A stretch of 50,118 nucleotides of DNA from Neisseria perflava (GTDB lineage Bacteria > Pseudomonadota > Gammaproteobacteria > Burkholderiales > Neisseriaceae). The notes below the pieces were generated by a model that was not told the DNA's origin, did not search any database, and saw only the letters and a program-made list of their open reading frames with translations. Made by a program: the position numbers and the translations under genes. Below are positions 25,913-32,324 of the stretch, piece by piece. The number at the start of each line of letters is the position of its first letter. Position 1 is the first letter of the stretch. The stretch lies in the NCBI RefSeq assembly GCF_024170405.1, contig NZ_JALJYC010000020.1:1-50118 (forward strand), read 5' to 3'.

Positions 25913-27283
25913 TCAGCCCCTTACGGTTTTCAGCGCGTCGGCGACAGATTGACGGAAGCGGCGGATAAATTCTTCGCACTCTTCCTGCGTAATAATCAGC
26001 GGCGCCAGCAGACGCACCACAGTACCGTTGCGGCCGCCGCGTTCCAGCAGTAATTTGTTGGCAAAGCAGGCTTTTTGGATTTCCGCCGACAATACCGGAT
26101 CGGCAGGCAGCGAACCCATATGGTCGGCGCTCAGGCGCTCGTCCACAATCTCAATACCAATCATCAGGCCGCGGCCGCGCACGTTGCCGATACACGGAAA
26201 TTCCTGCGCCATTTTTTTCAGCTCGGCTTGGATAAAATCGCCGCGCTCACGGGCATTGTCGGCCAGTTTTTCTTCACGCATAACGCGCAAAGAAGCGTGG
26301 CCGGTCGCCATCGCCAGCTGGTTGCCCCGGAACGTGCCGGTATGGCCGGCGGGTTGCCAAGCGTCGAATTCTTTTTTAATCGCCAACACCGCCAAAGGCA
26401 GGCTGCCGCCGACCGCTTTGGACATCACCACAATATCCGGCTCGATACCGGCATGTTGGAAGGCAAACATCTTACCCGAACGGCAGAAACCGGCCTGTAC
26501 TTCGTCCACAATCAAAACAATGCCGTGTTTGGCGGTGACTTCGCGGATTTTTTGCAGCCATTTGGTCGGGCCGACCACTACTCCGCCCTCGCCCTGAATC
26601 GCTTCCAAAATCACGGCAGCCGGTTTGACCACGCCGCTTTCCACGTCTTCGATAAAGTTTTCAAAATAATACGTCAGCGCGTTGACACCCGCTTCGCCGC
26701 CGATTCCCAAGGGGCAGCGGTATTCGTGCGGATACGGCAGAAACTGCACGCCCGGCATTAAGTTTTGCACATTGTTTTTCGCACCCAGATTGCCGGTCAA
26801 CGCCAGCGAACCTTGGGTCATGCCGTGGTAGCCGCCGGAGAAGCTGATGACGTTGCCGCGTCCGGTAAAGGTTTTCGCCAGTTTGACCGCCGCTTCGGTG
26901 GCGTCGGCACCGGTCGGGCCGCAGAACTGCAGGCGGTAGTTTTCTTTACCGCCGGGGAAGTGCTCCAGCAACGCTTCGGAGAACGCGTCTTTCAGCGGCG
27001 TGGTGATGTCCAGCGTATGCAGTGCCAAGCCACTGGCCAAAGTGTCTTGAATCGCTTTAATGGTTGCAGGGTGGTTGTGACCCAAAGCCAAAGTACCCGC
27101 GCCTGCCAAGCAGTCGAGGTATTCGTTGCCTTCCACGTCGGTAATCCAGCAGCCTTGCGCTTTGGCAATGGCCAAAGGCAGTTTGCGCGGATAGCTGCGG
27201 ACATTGGATTCCATCTCTTCCTGACGGGTCAGGTAGTGTTGGTTGCTGGCTTGGGAAATAGGATGTACAGGAGTAACGCTCAT
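25913..27283 (-). CDS. dat: L-2,4-diaminobutyrate:2-oxoglutarate aminotransferase
   Basis: A 456-residue class III aminotransferase forming L-2,4-diaminobutyrate from aspartate semialdehyde and glutamate. Visible are the PLP-phosphate loop FCGPTGADATEAAVKLA near 119, the cofactor Asp in VLIVDEVQAGFCRSGK near 250, and the catalytic lysine in DIVVMSKAVGGSLPLAV near 285. It resembles EctB but belongs with Dat in sequence detail and in the coupling to ddc. No ectoine genes are present. The gene is preceded by an unusual leader region; GGTAA is the only ribosome-binding candidate. Confidence 0.92.
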   Translation of the reverse strand: MSVTPVHPISQASNQHYLTRQEEMESNVRSYPRKLPLAIAKAQGCWITDVEGNEYLDCLAGAGTLALGHNHPATIKAIQDTLASGLALHTLDITTPLKDAFSEALLEHFPGGKENYRLQFCGPTGADATEAAVKLAKTFTGRGNVISFSGGYHGMTQGSLALTGNLGAKNNVQNLMPGVQFLPYPHEYRCPLGIGGEAGVNALTYYFENFIEDVESGVVKPAAVILEAIQGEGGVVVGPTKWLQKIREVTAKHGIVLIVDEVQAGFCRSGKMFAFQHAGIEPDIVVMSKAVGGSLPLAVLAIKKEFDAWQPAGHTGTFRGNQLAMATGHASLRVMREEKLADNARERGDFIQAELKKMAQEFPCIGNVRGRGLMIGIEIVDERLSADHMGSLPADPVLSAEIQKACFANKLLLERGGRNGTVVRLLAPLIITQEECEEFIRRFRQSVADALKTVRG

Positions 27284-27514
27284 TATCAGATTACCATCTC
27301 GGATAAGGGTTAGCGAGCCGTGTGAATGATGTATGAAAAAATCCGGCTCTGAAGAACAGGCTCAGGCGCAGAATGCCAAAGCCCCCACAATGGGTGTTAA
27401 CCGCCCGCAGGCAGCACACCCCATGCAGTACGCGTCTTGTGAAGACGTCTCAAAGAAAAGAACGCCCGGAATCTTTTGATAAAGACCCGTAGCGTACTGG
27501 CAAGTGCTGCGCAT
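27284..27514 (-). promoter_or_regulatory. Structured leader upstream of dat-ddc
   Basis: Read in the dat direction, this region can form a long stem of two perfect helices: 27504-27510 with 27411-27417 (7 bp) and 27492-27499 with 27426-27433 (8 bp). Inside are two hairpins: 27433-27447 (CGTCTT, 3 bases, AAGACG) and one around 27470-27487 (TCTTT, AAAGA). The result is a three-way junction. A CCCA/TGGG hairpin follows at 27384-27394 and a U-run at 27336-27341. The layout suggests a riboswitch or attenuator. No known class is recognised. A small reading frame overlaps the same region. Confidence 0.5.
27362..27514 (-). CDS. Candidate 50-residue leader peptide upstream of dat
   Basis: An open frame of 50 codons starting at ATG 27514; ten more codons are open upstream. 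The product has five cysteines, four of them in the second half (AYCMGCAACGRL and the end ALAFCA), a proline-containing hydrophobic middle (YQKIPGVLFF) and no signal peptide. There is no good ribosome-binding site. Its stop is 78 bases before dat. Because the DNA also forms strong helices, the frame may be incidental to a structured RNA, or it may be a leader peptide whose translation controls folding. Not recognised as a known family. Confidence 0.3.
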   Translation of the reverse strand: MRSTCQYATGLYQKIPGVLFFETSSQDAYCMGCAACGRLTPIVGALAFCA

Positions 27515-27770
27515 GATACGCTTTTTTCTAAAAAATGAAAGCACTTTTAGACGTTTTTACCCTAATTATTTCATTACACGGGTAGAAAAGATTTTACCGG
27601 CGGGATAAATCCGCTTTTCAATAGGAATCAAACAGTAAATGCGTGCGGCAACAAAGATAAACCTAGGCCGTCTGAAAAACAAAAAATCAGATTATTTATT
27701 TATAAACAAAATAACGTGGTTTTCGTTTTCAGACGGCCTTTTCAAACCTCGACATCGCTTGCTATAATCA
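27515..27770. promoter_or_regulatory. Divergent promoter region between dat leader and fumC
   Basis: AT-rich DNA without a gene. It holds the presumed promoter of dat on the minus strand (no clear -35/-10 pair identified) and two DUS copies in facing orientation (27664-27677 and 27726-27739) separated by about 50 bases of AT-rich sequence. Confidence 0.45.
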
Positions 27771-27793
27771 ATGATACGAATCATTCTTATTTT
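27763..27793 (+). promoter_or_regulatory. fumC promoter with Fur-box-like site
   Basis: TATAAT at 27763-27768 is followed directly by a Fur-like sequence at 27771-27793, containing the palindrome ATGAT-ACGA-ATCAT and then TCTTATTTT. The site would cover the transcription start, a normal position for repression. Class II fumarase genes are iron-regulated in other bacteria, which agrees. Fur binding is inferred. Confidence 0.5.
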
Positions 27794-27814
27794 GTTTAAT
27801 TCAAAGGAGCAGCC

Positions 27815-29203
27815 ATGAATACCCGTACCGAACACGACACCATGGGCGAAGTGCAAGTCCCGGCAGAAGCCTACTGGGGCGCGCAAACCCAACGCAGTTT
27901 CCAAAATTTCAAAATCGGCGGCGAAACCCTGCCTCAACCGCTGATTCACGCCATGGCCTTGGTCAAAAAAGCCGCCGCACTTACCAACGCCGGATTGGGT
28001 CGTATCAAACAAGAACAAGCCGATTTGATTGTACAGGCCGCAGATGATGTCTTGGCAGGCCGTCTGAACGACCAATTCCCGCTGGTGGTGTGGCAGACCG
28101 GCTCGGGTACTCAATCGAATATGAACATGAACGAGGTCATCGCCAACCGCGCCAACGAAATCGCCGGTACAGGGCTGGCGGCCTATCAGCCGGTTCACCC
28201 CAACGACCATGTCAACCACGCCCAATCCACCAATGATTCTTTCCCAACCGCCATCCATGTGGCTGCCGCGATTGAGATTAACCGCCTGCTGATTCCGGCG
28301 GTCAAATCCCTGCGCGACACGTTAAACGCCAAAGCCGAAGCCTTTGCGCCCATCGTCAAAATCGGCCGTACCCATCTGCAAGACGCCACCCCGCTGACGC
28401 TGGGGCAAGAATTTTCCGGCTACGTTTCCCAACTCGACCACGGCTTAGGCCGTCTGAACGACGCGCTCAAAGGCTTATACGAATTACCTCTGGGCGGCAC
28501 TGCCGTTGGTACCGGCCTCAACAGTCATCCCGACTACGCCGTCCAATCCGCCGCGCAACTGGCCGAACTCTCCGGCCTGCCCTTTGTGACCGCACCCAAC
28601 AAATTTGAAGCGCTGGCCGGACGCGATGCCGCTGTTTACGCTTCCGGTGCGCTGAAAACGCTGGCCGCCAGCCTCAACAAAATCGCCAACGACATCCGCT
28701 GGCTCGCCTCTGGCCCGCGCTGCGGTTTGGGTGAAATCAAAATCCCCGAAAACGAGCCGGGTTCGTCCATTATGCCGGGCAAGGTCAACCCGACCCAATG
28801 CGAGGCACTGACGATGGTATGCTGCCAAGTGTTCGGCAACGATGTTACCATCGGCATAGCCGGCGCTTCGGGTAATTTCGAATTAAACGTGTATATGCCG
28901 GTCATCGCCTACAACCTGCTGCAATCCGTTCGCTTGCTGGGCGATGCCTGCAACAGTTTCAACGAACACTGCGCCGCCGGTATCGAACCCGTACCGGAAA
29001 AAATCGACTATTTCCTGCACCATTCGCTGATGCTGGTAACCGCGCTCAACCGCAAAATCGGCTACGAAAACGCCGCCAAAGTCGCCAAAACCGCCTACAA
29101 AACCGACAAATCCCTGCGCGAAACCGCCATTGATTTAGGCTTGTTAACCGGCGAAGAATTTGACGAGCTGGTGGTTCCGGCTAATATGGTCGCTCCCCGT
29201 TGA
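27815..29203 (+). CDS. fumC: Fumarate hydratase class II
   Basis: FumC interconverts fumarate and malate in the TCA cycle without an iron-sulfur cluster. The 462-residue product has the family signature GSSIMPGKVNPTQ near 317-329, TGSGTQSNMNMNEVIANRAN near 96-115, and HVNHAQSTNDSFPTA near 129-143. Length equals that of other FumC proteins. AAAGGAG sits eight bases before the ATG. It is a single gene with its own promoter and terminator; a Correia-like repeat follows. Confidence 0.97.
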   Translation: MNTRTEHDTMGEVQVPAEAYWGAQTQRSFQNFKIGGETLPQPLIHAMALVKKAAALTNAGLGRIKQEQADLIVQAADDVLAGRLNDQFPLVVWQTGSGTQSNMNMNEVIANRANEIAGTGLAAYQPVHPNDHVNHAQSTNDSFPTAIHVAAAIEINRLLIPAVKSLRDTLNAKAEAFAPIVKIGRTHLQDATPLTLGQEFSGYVSQLDHGLGRLNDALKGLYELPLGGTAVGTGLNSHPDYAVQSAAQLAELSGLPFVTAPNKFEALAGRDAAVYASGALKTLAASLNKIANDIRWLASGPRCGLGEIKIPENEPGSSIMPGKVNPTQCEALTMVCCQVFGNDVTIGIAGASGNFELNVYMPVIAYNLLQSVRLLGDACNSFNEHCAAGIEPVPEKIDYFLHHSLMLVTALNRKIGYENAAKVAKTAYKTDKSLRETAIDLGLLTGEEFDELVVPANMVAPR

Positions 29204-29219
29204 TGTAATACAGATATAC

Positions 29220-29252
29220 AAAATGCCGTCTGAAATTTTCAGACGGCATTTT
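29220..29252 (+). terminator. DUS terminator after fumC
   Basis: AAAATGCCGTCTGAAA and complement meet almost without loop, with flanking A and T runs, 16 bp after the stop codon. Confidence 0.85.
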
Positions 29253-29253
29253 G

Positions 29254-29405
29254 TATAGTCGTTTCATTAGCCTAAGACAAGGCAGCAAGCCTAAAACAGT
29301 ATAGATAATATGAGCCGGATGAAATTACTGTTTCAGTCGTTTAGTCCATTTTCCTCCTCGAATAAGGAGCAGCAACGCTGTACCAAACTATGTGAAACAA
29401 CTATA
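29254..29405. mobile_element. Correia-like repeat enclosed element
   Basis: A 152-bp non-coding element bounded by TATAGTCGTTTCA on the left and TGAAACAACTATA on the right (one mismatch). The length fits full-size Correia elements (about 155 bp). Internal segments follow the Correia pattern: ACAAGGC...AAGCC...ACAGTA near the left end, and GGAGCAGCAACGCTGTACC near the right, compared with GGCGAGGCAACGCCGTACC in the known element. The terminal repeats differ from the classical TATAGTGGATTAA. TA dinucleotides form the tips, as expected for TA target duplication. Confidence 0.75.
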
Positions 29406-29430
29406 TCTATACGACCATACTAAATAAACA

Positions 29431-29456
29431 AAAAGCAGCTTGAAAACAAGCTGCTT
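29431..29456 (-). terminator. Terminator of the tRNA operon
   Basis: Nine-base arms (AAGCAGCTT/AAGCTGCTT) with a 6-base loop; on the minus strand a T-run follows. Unlike most hairpins here, it contains no DUS. Confidence 0.85.
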
Positions 29457-29500
29457 CATAATAATATCTTAAATAACTAAATTTTTAAAATGAATCGTGG

Positions 29501-29587
29501 TGCCCGGAGCCGGAATCGAACCGGCACGGGGTGTTTAGCCCCGACGGATTTTAAGTCCGTTGTGTCTACCTATTTCACCATCCGGGC
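29501..29587 (-). tRNA. tRNA-Leu (anticodon UAA)
   Basis: An 87-nt tRNA with the long variable arm of class II tRNAs (CGGGGCTAAACACCCCG). The anticodon loop on the transcribed strand reads CTTAAAA, giving UAA. The acceptor stem GCCCGGA pairs with TCCGGGC, and CCA is encoded (29498-29500). It is the last gene of the operon, the position of leuZ in E. coli. Confidence 0.95.
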
Positions 29588-29621
29588 TATGACTCAGCAT
29601 TTACCGAACCATCAAACTTGG

Positions 29622-29696
29622 AGGCGGGGGCGCGGATTTGAACCGGCCTGCATAAAGGTTGCACCCCTTACGGCATAAACACTCTGCCACCCCGCC
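29622..29696 (-). tRNA. Aberrant tRNA-Cys-like gene
   Basis: Acceptor stem GGCGGGG/CCCCGCC is perfect, discriminator is U, and CCA is encoded. The D arm (GCAGAGTGTTTATGC) and the T loop TTCAAAT are normal and resemble the neighbouring tRNA-Cys. The anticodon arm is about three bases longer than usual: GTAAGG, then GGTGCAA, then CCTTTAT, with GCA inside but two possible loop registers (GCA with U33, or UGC with G33). Two T-stem pairs are mismatched and there is one extra base. Total 75 nt compared with 71 for its neighbour. It may be a decaying duplicate or a specialised tRNA. Confidence 0.6.
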
Positions 29697-29709
29697 AAGG
29701 GAGAAGTGG

Positions 29710-29780
29710 AGGCGAGAGTCGGAATCGAACCGGCGTAGACGGATTTGCAATCCGCTGCATAACCACTTTGCTATCTCGCC
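29710..29780 (-). tRNA. tRNA-Cys (anticodon GCA)
   Basis: A 71-nt gene with acceptor GGCGAGA, anticodon loop TTGCAAA, T loop TTCGATT, discriminator U and encoded CCA (29707-29709). It corresponds to cysT of E. coli in sequence and in operon position. Confidence 0.96.
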
Positions 29781-29823
29781 AAACTGTGAAAGCTGTTTGG
29801 TGTCAAACAGCTTTTCTATTTGG

Positions 29824-29896
29824 AGCGGGAAACGAGTCTCGAACTCGCGACCTCAACCTTGGCAAGGTTGCGCTCTACCAACTGAGCTATTCCCGC
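29824..29896 (-). tRNA. tRNA-Gly (anticodon GCC), copy 4 in transcription order
   Basis: A 73-nt gene with acceptor GCGGGAA, anticodon loop TTGCCAA and encoded CCA. Identical to the three copies upstream of it in the operon. Confidence 0.96.
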
Positions 29897-29924
29897 ATCA
29901 TCATATGTATCTTGCGCTTTATGG

Positions 29925-29997
29925 AGCGGGAAACGAGTCTCGAACTCGCGACCTCAACCTTGGCAAGGTTGCGCTCTACCAACTGAGCTATTCCCGC
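29925..29997 (-). tRNA. tRNA-Gly (anticodon GCC), copy 3
   Basis: Same sequence as the neighbouring copies; the spacer to copy 4 is about 28 bases and unrelated in sequence. CCA encoded. Confidence 0.96.
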
Positions 29998-30026
29998 TTT
30001 GAGATACATCTGAAATAAAACTGTGG

Positions 30027-30099
30027 AGCGGGAAACGAGTCTCGAACTCGCGACCTCAACCTTGGCAAGGTTGCGCTCTACCAACTGAGCTATTCCCGC
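30027..30099 (-). tRNA. tRNA-Gly (anticodon GCC), copy 2
   Basis: Same sequence as the neighbouring copies, CCA encoded, in the tandem array of four. Confidence 0.96.
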
Positions 30100-30119
30100 G
30101 AATGATTAAATTTGAGTGG

Positions 30120-30192
30120 AGCGGGAAACGAGTCTCGAACTCGCGACCTCAACCTTGGCAAGGTTGCGCTCTACCAACTGAGCTATTCCCGC
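30120..30192 (-). tRNA. tRNA-Gly (anticodon GCC), copy 1
   Basis: First gene of the operon. It lies 46 bases downstream of the -10 element. Same sequence as copies 2-4, CCA encoded. Confidence 0.96.
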
Positions 30193-30237
30193 CCAAATTT
30201 AATCTCATTTGCTACATGCCGTAGCAAAGAAGACGCT

Positions 30238-30280
30238 ATTATTATGGATTCGTTTTATTCCGTCAAGCATTTTGTGTCAA
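30238..30280 (-). promoter_or_regulatory. Promoter of the tRNA operon
   Basis: On the minus strand: TTGACG (30261-30266), 16-base spacer, TAATAAT (30238-30244). A second TTGACA lies just upstream (30275-30280) with a poorer -10 (TAAAAC). The region lies between pgsA and the first tRNA-Gly. Confidence 0.65.
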
Positions 30281-30295
30281 TTTTTTTAAAAATTC

Positions 30296-30859
30296 TCAAC
30301 GAATTTCTTTCCAAGCCATCTTCAGATAGTAGAACATTGACCAAAGCGTTAATACAGATGCGATAAACATCAAGATGTTACCAAAAAAAATCAAATCGAA
30401 ACCGTGAAAATCTTCTAACCCAATAATCAGCATTAAAATGGCGGCCATTTGCGCGGCGGTTTTAAATTTACCGATTGTCGCTACCGCTACGCTGCTGCGC
30501 TTACCCATTTGCGCCATCCATTCGCGCAGAGCGGAAATAGTAATTTCCCGCCCAATGATAATCATGGCGAAGATAACATAAGTACGCCCCAAACTAACCA
30601 GCAGTAATAAGGCTACTGCCACCATCAGCTTATCGGCAACGGGATCCAAGAAGGCACCGAAATCGGAAGTTTGTTTCCAACGTCGTGCCAAAAAACCGTC
30701 AAACCAATCGGTTACGGCGGCTGCGGCAAAGATAAAGGCCGCAGTCCAGTTGACCGTTTGCGGGTCTATCCAAGACGAAGGCAGGTAAAATAAAATGGTA
30801 AAAACAGGGATGAGCAGGACGCGCATCCAAGTCAGAAATATCGGGATATTCCAAGGCAT
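30296..30859 (-). CDS. pgsA: CDP-diacylglycerol-glycerol-3-phosphate 3-phosphatidyltransferase
   Basis: PgsA makes phosphatidylglycerophosphate, first committed step of phosphatidylglycerol synthesis, in the inner membrane. The 187-residue protein has the CDP-alcohol phosphotransferase motif D-x2-D-G-x2-A-R-x8-G-x3-D-x3-D: TDWFDGFLARRWKQTSDFGAFLDPVAD near 50-76, and four to five membrane segments. Length is close to E. coli PgsA (182). It precedes tRNA-Gly/Cys/Leu, the same arrangement as pgsA-glyW-cysT-leuZ in E. coli. AAAGG precedes the start. Confidence 0.95.
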   Translation of the reverse strand: MPWNIPIFLTWMRVLLIPVFTILFYLPSSWIDPQTVNWTAAFIFAAAAVTDWFDGFLARRWKQTSDFGAFLDPVADKLMVAVALLLLVSLGRTYVIFAMIIIGREITISALREWMAQMGKRSSVAVATIGKFKTAAQMAAILMLIIGLEDFHGFDLIFFGNILMFIASVLTLWSMFYYLKMAWKEIR

Positions 30860-30985
30860 TGTAACGAACCTTTTGTATTATCGGCAAAAACGGCAAAAGA
30901 TTGCCTGACGGGTCATTATAGCGGATTTATCCGGCAGCCCGAAAATATATGCCGCGATTACGATGATGAGTGTTGTTTTTATATT

Positions 30986-31549
30986 TCATGGATGTTTGCG
31001 CCGAAACACAGTTTGCCATAATGCGTTTGCCCACCCTTTAGGCAACCATGCTTTTTGGCACGGATTTTCCAGAAAACCACTTAAGGCCGTCTGAAAATCT
31101 GCCCGTTTGGGCGCATAAGCGGAACAGGGTAAATAGCATGCAGTGTAATAATGCGCCAGCATATCCGCTTGCTGCTCCATATTCAAATCGCTGAAATGGC
31201 AAATTGACGATATTTGCGGATAGCGGTATGCCCTGCGCCGAAAATAACCGCCTAGAGCAAACAGACGCAGTCCGGCCAACCAAGTGCGATAACCGTTTTG
31301 ATATTGCCATACATGCGTCAGCTCATGTATCAGCCATACTTGATGATTGGCACTCTCCAATACAAAATCCGGCGGACAATTACGGCGGGGGAAATAAATA
31401 TGGCCGTTAGGTGATACGGCAACGCTCAGATTCGGAAGATACGGAATGCCACGATAAATCCTAACCTTTGGATAATCAATGCCGTCTGAAAAAATCCGGC
31501 GAGCAGCCGCTATTTCCAGCTCGGTCAAATGCCGCCAATGTTTAGCCAT
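30986..31549 (-). CDS. Putative zinc-metallopeptidase-like protein (HELTH motif)
   Basis: A 187-residue protein with HELTHVWQYQNG near 95, a HExxH zinc site, and NMEQQADMLAHYY near 142, where the Glu could be the third ligand as in DUF4157-like or minigluzincin proteins. The N-terminal third has GHIYFPRRNCPPDF, predicting strands ahead of the active helix. No signal peptide or membrane segment. The family is not firmly recognised; similar sequences are sometimes labelled as Vgr-related. Catalysis is inferred from the motif. An inverted repeat lies about 100 bp upstream. No RBS of note. Confidence 0.6.
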   Translation of the reverse strand: MAKHWRHLTELEIAAARRIFSDGIDYPKVRIYRGIPYLPNLSVAVSPNGHIYFPRRNCPPDFVLESANHQVWLIHELTHVWQYQNGYRTWLAGLRLFALGGYFRRRAYRYPQISSICHFSDLNMEQQADMLAHYYTACYLPCSAYAPKRADFQTALSGFLENPCQKAWLPKGWANALWQTVFRRKHP

Positions 31550-31650
31550 GTTTCGTCTTTCTTTGCCAACAATCGTCTAGCCTACATTGGCTAATATTTT
31601 TCAACACGCTTGCCCCTTAAACGATAGCGTTCCAAAACCAAATAAACGAA

Positions 31651-31677
31651 TAACGATATTCTCATATCTTATCGTTA
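31651..31677. promoter_or_regulatory. Inverted repeat upstream of the HELTH-motif gene
   Basis: TAACGATA at 31651-31658 and TATCGTTA at 31670-31677, a perfect 8-bp inverted repeat with 11-bp spacing, centred about 115 bp upstream of the start codon. A related half-site AACGATAG lies at about 31619. It is an operator candidate; the regulator is unknown. Confidence 0.4.
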
Positions 31678-31689
31678 AAGACGTTTTAA

Positions 31690-31732
31690 AAGGCCGTCTG
31701 AAAGAATTTTACCCATTCTTTCAGACGGCCTT
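31690..31732 (-). terminator. DUS terminator after fixH
   Basis: AAGGCCGTCTGAAAGAAT and complement with a 7-base loop, 20 bp past the fixH stop on the minus strand, with a T-run following. Confidence 0.85.
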
Positions 31733-31751
31733 GCATCAAACAGTCTCGTTA

Positions 31752-32324
31752 TCAATGCTGTTCTTTATCTGCCGTACCAAACAATTTGTCCATCGGCGTC
31801 AGATTAATCGCGTTGCCCTGACTGACAAACCATTTGTTTTCCACGCGCCAAACGCCGGCGGCATCTTCCACACGTACATACCAGTGGTTGGCATGCGCCA
31901 ACGGTTTGAATACGGCTTCATATCCCATGCGTCCGGCTGTCGGCTCGGCAGATACGGGTTTCAACACGATGGTTTGGTCGTCGGCTTTTTTCGCGGGGTG
32001 CATCAGCAGCAGGTTCAGCGGCTGCTTGGCATCAAAATCACCGCTGACAAATACCTTCGCCGCGCTCATGTCCGGACTAATTAACACCTGCGCCTGAATA
32101 TGGCGTTTAACCGCCTCTTCGTCACGGTGCAGCTGGATGTCGATGTGTTTGCCGTCTTTATAATAGTCGTCCGTTACCAAATCGGTCATGTTTGCTTTGG
32201 CCACGAAAAACATCGACACGCTGGCGATGACCACAAAAATTGGCCCCACCATCAGCAGCCACGGCCAAAAATGTTGATACCACGGTTTTACACGCTTGCT
32301 TTGTTCCGGCACATTATTCTCCAA
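31752..32324 (-). CDS. FixH family cbb3 oxidase assembly protein
   Basis: A 190-residue FixH-like protein. It has one membrane helix near 20-43 (FWPWLLMVGPIFVVIASVSMFF) and a periplasmic part that begins DDYYKDGKHID, the segment typical of FixH. FixH proteins help mature the cbb3 cytochrome oxidase, probably in copper or membrane-protein handling. GGAG lies five bases before the ATG, inside the end of ccoG; the genes overlap by 11 bp and are translationally coupled. ccoNOPQ are not in this window. Confidence 0.82.
   Translation of the reverse strand: MENNVPEQSKRVKPWYQHFWPWLLMVGPIFVVIASVSMFFVAKANMTDLVTDDYYKDGKHIDIQLHRDEEAVKRHIQAQVLISPDMSAAKVFVSGDFDAKQPLNLLLMHPAKKADDQTIVLKPVSAEPTAGRMGYEAVFKPLAHANHWYVRVEDAAGVWRVENKWFVSQGNAINLTPMDKLFGTADKEQH

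Noticed and set aside
29824..30192. Regularly spaced repeats taken as a CRISPR array
   Set aside because: The 73-bp repeats are tRNA-Gly genes with complete cloverleaf and CCA; spacers are short and irregular.
29490..30366. Short plus-strand frames across the tRNA operon with repeated ESRTRDLNLGKVALYQL
   Set aside because: The repeated peptide is the complement of the four tRNA-Gly genes.
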